DNA from: Streptomyces olivoverticillatus
GTDB lineage: Bacteria; Actinomycetota; Actinomycetes; Streptomycetales; Streptomycetaceae
Direction: 5' to 3'
Assembly (NCBI RefSeq): GCF_014203555.1
Contig: NZ_JACHJH010000002.1
Coordinates: 62,001-126,000 of the forward strand
Length of the DNA stretch: 64,000 nt
The notes under the pieces were generated by a model. The model made no database searches and was not told the DNA's origin. It worked only from the letters and a program-made list of their open reading frames with translations. Positions within the stretch are counted from its first letter, which is position 1, and the number at the start of each line of letters is the position of its first letter. Made by a program: the position numbers and the translations under genes. This document shows positions 54,678-62,815 of the stretch, piece after piece.

Positions 54678-54719
54678 ACCCGACGAGACGCGCCGTACCG
54701 GGTCAGGACAAGACGACGC
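54678..54719 (+). ncRNA. Guanidine-III riboswitch
   Basis: The sequence closely matches the guanidine-III (ykkC-III) aptamer. P1 pairs ACCCG (54678-54682) with CGGGT (54699-54703). A pseudoknot-type helix pairs GCGCCGT (54690-54696) with ACGACGC (54713-54719) with one C-A mismatch. The invariant stretch GTCAGGACAAGACG is present (54702-54715). The P1 change at 54681/54700 is compensatory. It ends about 22 bases before the AGGAGG of the SMR gene, so guanidine binding should expose that ribosome site. Confidence 0.85.
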
Positions 54720-54751
54720 ACCCCTGATGTTCTCTTCCAGGAGGTGCCGTC

Positions 54752-55072
54752 ATGGCATGGGTGCTGCTCGCCGCCGCCGGTCTGCTCGAAGTCGGCTGGT
54801 CCGTCGGCATGAAGTTCACCGAGGGTTTCACGCGGCTGTGGCCGAGCGTGTTCACGGTGGCGGGGATCGTGGCCAGCATGCTGCTGCTGGCGCAGGCCGC
54901 GCGGACGCTGCCGATCGGTACGGCGTACGGCGTGTGGGTCGGTATCGGTGCGGCGGGTGCGGCGGTGCTCGGCATGACGGTGCTGGGTGAGCCGGCGACC
55001 GCCGCCCGCGTCTTCTTCATCTGTCTGCTGCTGGTGGCCGTGGTGGGTCTGAAGGCCACCAGCGGTCACTGA
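54752..55072 (+). CDS. Small multidrug resistance exporter, likely guanidinium-specific (Gdx)
   Basis: This 106-residue SMR-family transporter has four membrane helices (MAWVLLAAAGLLEVGWSVGM with the conserved Glu, GLTVAGIVASMLLLAQAART-like helix 2, PIGTAYGVWVGIGAAGAAVL, FFICLLLVAVVGLKATSG). The guanidine-III riboswitch upstream indicates a guanidinium exporter of the Gdx/SugE type rather than a drug pump. The ATG at 54752 has AGGAGG four bases upstream of it. Confidence 0.88.
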   Translation: MAWVLLAAAGLLEVGWSVGMKFTEGFTRLWPSVFTVAGIVASMLLLAQAARTLPIGTAYGVWVGIGAAGAAVLGMTVLGEPATAARVFFICLLLVAVVGLKATSGH

Positions 55073-55080
55073 GTCCGGCG

Positions 55081-55246
55081 CTAGGGCGTGTCCGATGGGT
55101 CAGCACAGGCCCCGCGACGCCTGGCACGGCACCTCGCCGCGTTGTCGCATAACCCGAGTACGCCCAGTACGCGGGTCATGCTCCGCCTTGCGATGCACCG
55201 CGCCAGACGCCGCGGGGCCCGCACTGACCCATCGGACACGCCCTAG
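55081..55246. mobile_element. 166-bp foldback (MITE-like) element
   Basis: Perfect 23-base terminal inverted repeats (55081-55103 and 55224-55246, starting CTAGGGCGTGTCCGATGGGT) bound a region that is itself imperfectly palindromic around GTACGCCCAGTAC at about 55159-55171. The whole element can therefore form one long hairpin. Ends read CTAG on both sides, so a CTAG target duplication is possible. It encodes no protein. The TAG stop of the penicillin-binding protein gene lies in its right end. Confidence 0.72.
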
Positions 55247-57549
55247 TAGTCGTATCCGAGGATGTCGCCGCGGCCGAGCGGGCCGTGACCCTCCTTGCCT
55301 TCGCCGGGCGGCCCGAAGGTCGGCGGCCCCGGCGGGGTCGGGAAGCCCGGACCGCCCGGGACCGTCGGGGGCGCCGGGAAGGTCGGCGGTCCCGGCGGGC
55401 CGGTGGGCACGGAGGGGATGGAGGGCGGGGCCGAGGACGAGGGCGGGGCGCTGCTCGACGGGGCCTCGGAGGGTGCGGGGGGCTCCAGGGTCGGGGTGCC
55501 CGCGCCGCTCTCCAGCTGGAGGTCGAAGTCCTTGGCCTCGGTGCCCTGCAGTGCGTCGGAGGTGTACGCGGCCCAGATCTGGGCGGGGAATCCGCCGCCG
55601 TTGATGCGGGGCAGACCCGCGGCTCCGTAGAGCGGCTTCTGGTCGCCGGTGTCGGAGTCCTGGCCCATGACGGCGACGACGGTGGCGAGGTCCGGGGTGT
55701 AGCCGGCGAACCAGGCGGCCTTGTCCTCCTCGGCGGTGCCCGTCTTGCCCGCCGCGGGCCGGCCGGCCGCCTGGGCGGGCCGGCCGGTGCCGCTCTCCAC
55801 GACGCTCTGCAGGATGGAGGTGGTGGTGTCGGCGGACTCGCGCGAGACGACCTGCTTGGTGTCCTTGGTGTCCGGCAGTGGTACGTCCTCGGCGGCCTTG
55901 GAGACCTTGTCGACCAGGGTGTACGGGCCGTGCCTGCCGTGGTTGGCGAGGGTGGCGTAGGCCTGGGCCATGTCGAGGACGCTGGCGGTGGCCACGCCGA
56001 GGGCGATGGAGGGGGTCGCGGTGAGGTCGGGGGTCTTGGCGGGGACGCCGAGGGCAACGGCGGTGTCCTTGACCTTGCCGGGGCCGACGTCCTGGGCCAT
56101 CTGTGCGTAGACGGCGTTGACGGAGAGGTCGGTGGCCTTGGTGACGGTGATCTGGCCGTAGGACTTGTCGTCCTCGTTGGACGGGTTGTAGCCGACGGGG
56201 CCGTTCGGGCCCTGGACCTGGCGCTGGTTGGTGCCGTCGTAGAGGGTGTTGGGCGTGATTTTGACGCCCTGCTGGGTGGTGGCGTCGTTGTCGACGGCCG
56301 AGGTGAAGACGAACGGCTTGAAGGTGGAGCCCACTTGATAATCGCGCCGGGTGGCGTTGTTGACGTACTGCTTGGTGTAGTCGATGCCGCCGTAGAGGGC
56401 GACGACCTTGCCGGACTTGGGGTCGACGGAGGCTCCGCCGGCGCGGACGTAGCGGTCGACCTTGTTGTCGTCGCTGAGCTGGCTCATCAGCTGGTCGCGG
56501 ACGGCGGAGACGAAGGCGTCCTGCTTCTTCCTGTCGATCGTGGTGGTGATGCGGTAGCCGCCGGCGGCCAGCATCGTCTCGTCGACGATCTTGTTGCCGG
56601 TGAGGTAGTCCTTGACCGCTTCGACCAGATAGCCGCGCTGTCCGGACATGCTCAGGCGCGGCTTGGCCTTGCCGGGTGCGGGGAACTTCATGGCGGCGCG
56701 GTCGGGCTGGGCGAGCCAGTTCTTCTTCACCATGCCGTCGAGGACGTAGTTCCAGCGGGCCAGGGCGCGCGGCTTGTTCTCGGGGTGCGCGCCCACGTCG
56801 TAGGCGCTGGGGGCGTTGAGGAGGGTGGCCAGGTAGGCGCCTTCGGCGGTGCTGAGCTTGTCGGAGTCCTTGTTGTAGTAGGCCTGGGCGGCGGCCTGGA
56901 TGCCGTAGGCGTTGCGGCCGAAGTAGCTGGTGTTGAGGTAGCCCTCGAGGATTTCGTTCTTGCTTGATTCGCGGTCGAGTTTGATCGCGATGAAGAACTC
57001 CTTCACCTTGCGGCTGATGGTCTGTTCCTGGCCGAGGTAGTAGTTCTTGACGTACTGCTGGGTGATGGTGGAGCCGGACTGCTTGCCCTTGCCGGTGACG
57101 GTGTTCCAGGCGGCGCGGAGCATCGCCTCGGGGTTGACGGCCGATTCGGAGTAGAAGTCGCGGTCCTCGGCGGCCAGGACGGCGTGCTGGACGTCCTTGG
57201 GGACCTTGCTCAGCGGCACGCTCTCGCGGTTGACCTCGCCGTCGCGGGCGAGCTGGCTGCCGTCGGAGTAGAGGAAGACGTTGCTTTCGGCGACGGCGGC
57301 CTTGTTGGCCGCGGGGATGTCTACCAGCATGTAGCCGGCGATCAGGCCGCCCGCAATGAGTAGGAAGATCAGCAGAAGGCCCCCGAGCACCATCCGCCAG
57401 GTGGGCAGGGCGCGGCGCCAGCCGGTCCGTTTGCGCCGGCCGGGGGCGGCGGCCCGGCCGGGCGCGGCGGCGGTGCCCCTGGGCGTCCAGCCCTGCGGCG
57501 GCGCGGCACCCTCGCCACTGGGACGTCGGTGTGACTGCTCGTCGCTCAT
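55243..57549 (-). CDS. Class A penicillin-binding protein
   Basis: This 768-residue enzyme polymerises and cross-links peptidoglycan outside the cell membrane. It has a membrane anchor (RMVLGGLLLIFLLIAGGLIA), a glycosyltransferase domain with Glu128 (AAEDRDFYSESAVNPEAML), and a transpeptidase domain with Ser408 (VGSTFKPFVFTSAVDN) and KTG (GKTGTAEED). A Pro/Ser-rich tail of about 100 residues follows. The last codons are GYDY followed by the TAG contributed by the foldback element. It is divergent from an ABC permease. Confidence 0.94.
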   Translation of the reverse strand: MSDEQSHRRPSGEGAAPPQGWTPRGTAAAPGRAAAPGRRKRTGWRRALPTWRMVLGGLLLIFLLIAGGLIAGYMLVDIPAANKAAVAESNVFLYSDGSQLARDGEVNRESVPLSKVPKDVQHAVLAAEDRDFYSESAVNPEAMLRAAWNTVTGKGKQSGSTITQQYVKNYYLGQEQTISRKVKEFFIAIKLDRESSKNEILEGYLNTSYFGRNAYGIQAAAQAYYNKDSDKLSTAEGAYLATLLNAPSAYDVGAHPENKPRALARWNYVLDGMVKKNWLAQPDRAAMKFPAPGKAKPRLSMSGQRGYLVEAVKDYLTGNKIVDETMLAAGGYRITTTIDRKKQDAFVSAVRDQLMSQLSDDNKVDRYVRAGGASVDPKSGKVVALYGGIDYTKQYVNNATRRDYQVGSTFKPFVFTSAVDNDATTQQGVKITPNTLYDGTNQRQVQGPNGPVGYNPSNEDDKSYGQITVTKATDLSVNAVYAQMAQDVGPGKVKDTAVALGVPAKTPDLTATPSIALGVATASVLDMAQAYATLANHGRHGPYTLVDKVSKAAEDVPLPDTKDTKQVVSRESADTTTSILQSVVESGTGRPAQAAGRPAAGKTGTAEEDKAAWFAGYTPDLATVVAVMGQDSDTGDQKPLYGAAGLPRINGGGFPAQIWAAYTSDALQGTEAKDFDLQLESGAGTPTLEPPAPSEAPSSSAPPSSSAPPSIPSVPTGPPGPPTFPAPPTVPGGPGFPTPPGPPTFGPPGEGKEGHGPLGRGDILGYDY

Positions 57550-57864
57550 GTCTCCTGGGACTCCTCGGCCGCCGCCGGGGTTGTGCGGCCGCGGCGAAGC
57601 GGTGTTGTGCCTTGTCGCATCCTGCGGTTTGGCTGACCGGTGCAGCCTGCCGATGACGGCTCTGTGCGGGCCGTCCGGGGCAGTTGATCACTCCAAAGGG
57701 TGAAAATCCATGGTCGGTTGATGACGGTCGCGGCTAGGCTCCTGCATTTGCTCGGCTTCTCCCGCTGCGGGTCCGGCAGGCGGGCGCAGGGCGGGTGTCC
57801 GGTGCGGGTTCGGTGAGATTTCGTATGAGTTCGTACCGGTTCAACGAGGAGGGGGGTGTGCGGG
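57550..57864. promoter_or_regulatory. 315-base divergent region
   Basis: No gene is supported here. It must hold the promoters of the penicillin-binding protein (leftward) and the ABC transporter genes (rightward). A purine-rich GAGGAGGGG lies just before the permease start at about 57845-57856. No clear -35/-10 pairs were identified. Confidence 0.4.
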
Positions 57865-58665
57865 ATGCGGCTGTATGCGGCCGTCGCGGTGAGCGGTTTC
57901 CGGCGGTACGCGACGTACCGGGCCGCCACCGCGGCCGGGGTGTTCACCAATACGGTCTTCGGATTCATCGTCGCGTACACCTTCAAGGCGCTGTGGAGCG
58001 AACGGCCGCACCTGGGCGGCTACGACCAGGCGCAGGCGCTGACGTTCGTCTGGGTGAGCCAGTCGCTGCTGGCGGTCGGGGCCCTGATGGGCGGGGGTTT
58101 CCAGGAGGAGTTCCAGGAGCGCGTGCGCTCCGGCGACATCGCCGTGGACCTCTACCGCCCCGCGGACCTGCAGTTGTGGTGGCTGGCGAGCGATCTGGGC
58201 AGGGCGGCCTTCCAGTTGCTGGGGCGCGGGGTGGTGCCGCTGGCCGTGGGCGCGCTCGCCTTCGAACTGGCGCTGCCCGCCAGCCCCTTGACCTGGCTGG
58301 CCTTCCTGCTCTCGGTCTTCCTGGGCACGGTCGTGGGGTTCGGGGTGCGCTATCTGGCGGGCCTGTGCGCCTTCTGGCTGCTCGACGGTACGGGCGTCAA
58401 CGTGCTCTGCGGGCTGCTGGGCGTCTTCCTCACGGGGATGCTGCTGCCGCTGAATGTGTTTCCCGGGGCGCTCGGCGAGATCGCACGGGCGCTGCCGTGG
58501 TCGGCGATGCTCCAGGTGCCCGTGGACGTCGTCCTCGGCAGGCACCACGGGGCGGGGCTGGTGCGGGCGCTGGGCTTCCAGGCGGCGTGGGCGGCGGTGC
58601 TGCTGCTCGCCGGGCGGGCGGTGCAGGCGGTGGCCGCCCGGAAGGTGGTGGTGCAAGGTGGCTGA
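57865..58665 (+). CDS. ABC transporter permease (ABC-2 type)
   Basis: This 266-residue membrane protein has about six helices (FTNTVFGFIVAYTFKALWSE, TFVWVSQSLLAVGALMGGGF, RGVVPLAVGALAFELALPA, WLAFLLSVFLGTVVGFGVRY and others) and the MGGGFQEEFQERVRSGDI cytoplasmic loop. It belongs to the ABC-2 exporter type with the next two genes. Start alternatives are ATG 57865 and GTG 57856 near the GAGGAGGGG box. The substrate is unknown. Confidence 0.85.
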   Translation: MRLYAAVAVSGFRRYATYRAATAAGVFTNTVFGFIVAYTFKALWSERPHLGGYDQAQALTFVWVSQSLLAVGALMGGGFQEEFQERVRSGDIAVDLYRPADLQLWWLASDLGRAAFQLLGRGVVPLAVGALAFELALPASPLTWLAFLLSVFLGTVVGFGVRYLAGLCAFWLLDGTGVNVLCGLLGVFLTGMLLPLNVFPGALGEIARALPWSAMLQVPVDVVLGRHHGAGLVRALGFQAAWAAVLLLAGRAVQAVAARKVVVQGG

Positions 58666-59494
58666 GCCACGCCCGCGGCGCCTGTCCGCCCCCTACGAAG
58701 GGGTGCGCGCCTACTGCCTCGTCGTCGGCATGTGGGTGCGCTCGACCATGGCCTACCGCACCTCGTTCGTGATGATGGCCCTCGGCAACTTCGTGGTGAC
58801 GGCGCTCGACTTCGCCGCCATCCTGATCATGTTCTCGCACATCGACACGCTCGGCGGGTTCACCCTGGCCGAGGTCGCCTTCCTCTACGGGACGACGAGC
58901 ACCTCCTTCGGGCTGGCCGATCTCGTCCTGGGCAACATGGACCGGCTGGGCCGCCGGGTCCGCGACGGCACGCTGGACACGCTCCTGGTGCGGCCCGCGC
59001 CCGTCCTCGCCCAGGTCGCCGCCGACCGCTTCGCGCTGCGCAGGCTCGGCCGGATCAGCCAGGGGGCGCTGCTGCTGGTGTGGTCGCTGGTGCGGCTCGA
59101 CATCGCGTGGACGCCGGTCAAGGTGCTGCTGGTGCCGGTGATGCTGGTCAGCGGGGCGCTGATCTTCGGGGCGGTGTTCGTGGCGGGCGCGGCCTTCCAG
59201 TTCCGGGCCAATGACGCCTCCGAGGTGCAGAACGCCTTCACCTACGGCGGCACGACGATGCTGCAGTACCCGCCGACGGTCTTCGCCACGGACCTGGTGC
59301 GCGGCGTCACCTTCGTCATCCCGCTCGCCTTCGTCAACTGGCTTCCCGCGCTGCGCATCCTGGGCCGCGAGAACCCGCTGGGGCTGCCGGGCTGGGTGGA
59401 CTTCGCCTCGCCGGCGGTGGCGCTGGCGTGCTGCGCGCTGGCGGGGCTGGCATGGCGGTCGGGGCTGCGGGGCTATCGCAGCACGGGAAGTTGA
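58658..59494 (+). CDS. ABC transporter permease (ABC-2 type), second subunit
   Basis: This 278-residue protein has about six membrane helices (TSFVMMALGNFVVTALDFAA, FTLAEVAFLYGTTSTSFGLA, LVPVMLVSGALIFGAVFVAG, GVTFVIPLAFVNWLPALRIL). The GTG at 58658 overlaps the first permease by 8 bases. Two different permeases and one ATPase suggest a heterodimeric exporter. A membrane lipid, polymer or ion substrate is possible; nothing decides it. Confidence 0.85.
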   Translation: MAEPRPRRLSAPYEGVRAYCLVVGMWVRSTMAYRTSFVMMALGNFVVTALDFAAILIMFSHIDTLGGFTLAEVAFLYGTTSTSFGLADLVLGNMDRLGRRVRDGTLDTLLVRPAPVLAQVAADRFALRRLGRISQGALLLVWSLVRLDIAWTPVKVLLVPVMLVSGALIFGAVFVAGAAFQFRANDASEVQNAFTYGGTTMLQYPPTVFATDLVRGVTFVIPLAFVNWLPALRILGRENPLGLPGWVDFASPAVALACCALAGLAWRSGLRGYRSTGS

Positions 59495-59511
59495 GGGGAG
59501 CGAAGGACGGC

Positions 59512-60477
59512 ATGGACGACTTCATCGAGCTCGACGGCGTCGAGAAGGTCTTCGAAGTGCGCCGCAGGACGGGCTTCCTGCGGCGCACGCGCACCGAGGT
59601 GCGGGCGGTGGACGGCATCAGCTTCCGCGTGGCCCGCGGCGAGATGGTCGGCTACATCGGCCCCAACGGGGCGGGGAAGTCCACCACCATCAAGATGCTC
59701 ACCGGCATCCTCGTCCCCAGCGGCGGTCGGCTGCGCGTGGCGGGCATCGACCCCTCGCGCGAGCGGACGAGGCTGGCGCGCCGCATCGGCGTGGTCTTCG
59801 GGCAGCGCACCACGCTCTGGTGGGACCTGCCGCTGCGCGACTCCTACGGCCTGGTGCGCCGCATGTACCGCATTCCCGACGCCCGTTACCGCGCCAACCT
59901 CGACCGCTGCGTCGAGCTGCTCGACCTCGGCGCGCTGCTCGACGTGCCCGTACGGCAGCTCTCGCTCGGGCAGCGGATGCGCGGGGACATCGCGGCCGCG
60001 CTGCTGCACGACCCCGAGGTGCTCTACCTGGACGAGCCGACGATCGGCCTGGACGTGGTGAGCAAGGCGAAGGTCCGGGAGTTCCTGCGGGACGTGAACG
60101 CCGAGCGCGGGACGACCGTTCTGCTGACCACCCACGATCTGACCGACATCGAGCAGTTGTGCAAGCGGGTGATGGTCATCGACCACGGCCGGCTCGTCCA
60201 CGACGGCGCCCTGGACGGACTGCATGCGATCGGCGAGAGCGAGCGCATGCTCGTGGTCGATCTGGAGCGAGAGCTTCCGCCCATTGACGGCATCCTCGGC
60301 GCCCGCACCGTCAAGGTCGAAGGCCCGCGCCAGTGGCTGGCGTTCGCGGCCACCCGGAGCGCGGCGCCCGTCGTGGCGGCCGTCGCCGAGCGGTATCCGC
60401 TGGTGGACCTGTCGGTGCGGGAGCCGGACATCGAGGAGGTCATCGCCCGGATGTACGCGGGCAGGGCATCACTGTGA
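59512..60477 (+). CDS. ABC transporter ATP-binding protein
   Basis: This 321-residue ATPase has Walker A GPNGAGKST, the signature LSLGQRMRGD, Walker B VLYLDEPT and the H-loop LLTTHDLTDIEQ. It carries an extra C-terminal region of about 90 residues (DLERELPPIDGILGARTVKV) seen in some export ATPases. It starts 18 bases after the second permease, completing the operon. Confidence 0.92.
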   Translation: MDDFIELDGVEKVFEVRRRTGFLRRTRTEVRAVDGISFRVARGEMVGYIGPNGAGKSTTIKMLTGILVPSGGRLRVAGIDPSRERTRLARRIGVVFGQRTTLWWDLPLRDSYGLVRRMYRIPDARYRANLDRCVELLDLGALLDVPVRQLSLGQRMRGDIAAALLHDPEVLYLDEPTIGLDVVSKAKVREFLRDVNAERGTTVLLTTHDLTDIEQLCKRVMVIDHGRLVHDGALDGLHAIGESERMLVVDLERELPPIDGILGARTVKVEGPRQWLAFAATRSAAPVVAAVAERYPLVDLSVREPDIEEVIARMYAGRASL

Positions 60478-60508
60478 CGCCTTCGAACAACGCCCTAGGC
60501 TGTCCGCT

Positions 60509-61195
60509 ATGACGAACGGACTTCCTGAGATGCGGGCCTCGGACGCCGAGCGCGAGCGCGTCGCCGAGGCGCTGCGCGAGGCCGTCGCCGAAGGGCGGCT
60601 GGACATGGAGGAGTTCGAGCAGCGCCTGGAGGCCGCCTACCGGGCCCGTACCCACGCCGACCTGGAGCCCCTGGTGCGGGACCTGCCGGTGCCCGCCTCG
60701 GCCGCGGCGCCCGCGCAGGCGGCCGGCGAGGGCGGCTGGGCGGAGCGCATCGGCGGCACGGCGACCTCCACGTGGGCCGTCGGCATCATGGGCGGCTTCC
60801 AGCGCCGCGGCGGCTGGACCGTCCCGCGCCGCTTCACCGCCTTCGCCTTCTGGGGCGGCGGCGAGATCGACCTGCGCGAGGCGCGCTTCGAGGACCGCGA
60901 GGTCGTCATCCGCTGCTTCGCCATCATGGGCGGCATGCAGGTCCTCGTGGATCCGGACACGGAGGTGGAGGTCAACGGCATCGGCATCATGGGCGGCTTC
61001 GACGACAAGGCCTCCGGCGCGGGCACCCCGGGCTCGCCCCGGGTGCGGGTGACGGGCCTGGCCTTCTGGGGCGGGGTGGGCGTCGATCGCAAGGTGACCA
61101 AGGCCGAGCGCAGGCGGCTGCGCGAGGAGAAGCGCGAGGAACGCCGCCTGGAGCGGGAGCAGCGCCGCGACGGCGGGCGCAAGACGCTGAAGTGA
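60509..61195 (+). CDS. DUF1707 domain protein with LiaF-like C-terminus
   Basis: This 228-residue protein has an N-terminal DUF1707 segment (MRASDAERERVAEALREAVA) followed by a LiaF-type beta region (TWAVGIMGGFQRRGGWTVPR, AFAFWGGGEIDLREARFEDR) and a lysine/arginine-rich C-terminal helix (KAERRRLREEKREERRLERE). LiaF proteins modulate envelope stress kinases; here the partner is unknown. It lies 32 bases after the ABC operon and may be part of it. Confidence 0.83.
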   Translation: MTNGLPEMRASDAERERVAEALREAVAEGRLDMEEFEQRLEAAYRARTHADLEPLVRDLPVPASAAAPAQAAGEGGWAERIGGTATSTWAVGIMGGFQRRGGWTVPRRFTAFAFWGGGEIDLREARFEDREVVIRCFAIMGGMQVLVDPDTEVEVNGIGIMGGFDDKASGAGTPGSPRVRVTGLAFWGGVGVDRKVTKAERRRLREEKREERRLEREQRRDGGRKTLK

Positions 61196-61213
61196 GCGGC
61201 CCTCCGGCGAGCC

Positions 61214-62539
61214 CTACAGCGCCGCCGACGCCTCTCCCTTGAGGGCGTCCAGGTCCAGTGTGTCGGCCATCACCCGGTAGCCCTCGTCGCTCGGGTGCAG
61301 GTGGTCGCCGCAGTCGTACGCGGGAAGCAGCCGCTGCGGGTCGGCCGGGTCGCGTAGCGCCAGGTCGAAGTCCACGAGGTCGTCGAAGACGCGCCCGGTG
61401 CGGATCTGGCTGTTGACGGCCTGGCGCACGGGCTCCTGCTCGGGGTCGACGCCGGCGTGCCCGGCGAAGGGCGTGAGCGTGGAGCCCACCACGCGCAGGC
61501 CCCGCGCGTGCGCCCGGTCGACCAGCGCCCGTAGGCCCGCCACGATCCGGTCGGGGTCCATCTGCCGCGGGCTGCGCAGGATGTCGTTGACGCCCAGCTC
61601 CACGACGACGGCGCGGACGTCCGCCCGGGCGAGCACGTCGCGGTCGAGGCGCTGGAGACCGCTGGGGTTGTCGGTGGGGGAGGAACCCATGCCGCCGAGC
61701 AGGACGCGATTTCCGCTGATGCCCTCGTTGAGGACGCTGTAGCGCGGCGCGCCCGGCTCGGAGCGCAGCCGCGAGGCGAGGAAGTCCGTCCAGCGGTGGT
61801 TGGCGCCCATGGTGGCCGAGATGCCGTCGGTGATCGAGTCGCCGAGCGCCACGACCGCGCCCTGCGCCTCCGTGCTCCAGACGTCGACGGCGGTGACGTA
61901 GCGCCAGTACGCGGTCTTGGTGGCGTAGGGGGCGCCGCCCGCCTCCTGCGTCTGGTCGCCGTGCGCCAGGTAGGAGATCTGACGGGCGTGCGGGTGGAAG
62001 GTCACCGGGCCGGAGGGGGTGGGGGAGTACGTGCTGACGAGCAGGTCGGAGGCGTAGCCGATGCCGAGCCGGACCGGGTCGCTGGTGACGGCCTGGCCGG
62101 CCGGGATGGTCACGACGGGCCGGCCGCCGAACGTCAGCGGCCGCAGGCTGCCCGGCGCGGCGGTGGCGCTGCCGGGGGTCGCGGCGAGGCCGAGGGAGGA
62201 GTGGCTGATGGTGAGCGGCTGGGTGCCGTGGAGGTTGGAGAGCTGCACGCGGGCGCTGGTGCCCGCGATGGTGGGGTGCACCACGTTGCGGATGGTCTGC
62301 CCGGGGAAGCCCCGGTCGGTGCCCGGCTCCGCGCCGGAGGGGGAGGTGGACCAGGAGCCGACCCAGCTGCCCGCGGCGGCGGGCGCGGCGGAGCGCCGCG
62401 CCTCGTGCGGCTGCGCGGCGGGCGGGCCGTCGTTGCTGCCGACCCCGACGAATATCGCTGTTGAGACGGCTATCACCACGGCCGCCAGTGCGGCGAGCAC
62501 GGCGTACGCCGCACCGCGGGGCAGGGGCGACCTCTTCAT
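61214..62539 (-). CDS. Secreted SGNH/GDSL hydrolase
   Basis: This 441-residue protein has a signal peptide (MKRSPLPRGAAYAVLAALAA) and, after an Ala/Pro-rich region, a GDSL lipase domain. The nucleophile is in VALGDSITDG, the asparagine in GVNDILRSPR, and the acid/His pair in PAYDCGDHLHPSDEGYRVM. It is probably a secreted esterase or acyltransferase. The ATG at 62539 has GGAGACAT upstream. It faces the DUF445 gene across a 276-base gap. Confidence 0.88.
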   Translation of the reverse strand: MKRSPLPRGAAYAVLAALAAVVIAVSTAIFVGVGSNDGPPAAQPHEARRSAAPAAAGSWVGSWSTSPSGAEPGTDRGFPGQTIRNVVHPTIAGTSARVQLSNLHGTQPLTISHSSLGLAATPGSATAAPGSLRPLTFGGRPVVTIPAGQAVTSDPVRLGIGYASDLLVSTYSPTPSGPVTFHPHARQISYLAHGDQTQEAGGAPYATKTAYWRYVTAVDVWSTEAQGAVVALGDSITDGISATMGANHRWTDFLASRLRSEPGAPRYSVLNEGISGNRVLLGGMGSSPTDNPSGLQRLDRDVLARADVRAVVVELGVNDILRSPRQMDPDRIVAGLRALVDRAHARGLRVVGSTLTPFAGHAGVDPEQEPVRQAVNSQIRTGRVFDDLVDFDLALRDPADPQRLLPAYDCGDHLHPSDEGYRVMADTLDLDALKGEASAAL

Positions 62540-62815
62540 GGGCGGATGTCTCCTGGACATGGACGGCGGAGCGTACGGCTCCGGTGTGCGGAACCGGGTC
62601 GGTGCAGCTGGTCGGCGACGTTCGCCCGCGCGGTCCGAGTGCGGCCCCATGATCCCATGGGGGCGCTCTGACCGGCCCGGGGGCCGGACGTCCACGAGGT
62701 GCCGGTCCGTCGCCCGGCAGGTGCGACTTGTCAGACGCGGGGAACTCTCCGGCCGTTCCCCGAGTCGGTCAGGTAGGGACAATGCACATGAGGACAGCCG
62801 GAACGGGTGGTGCGG

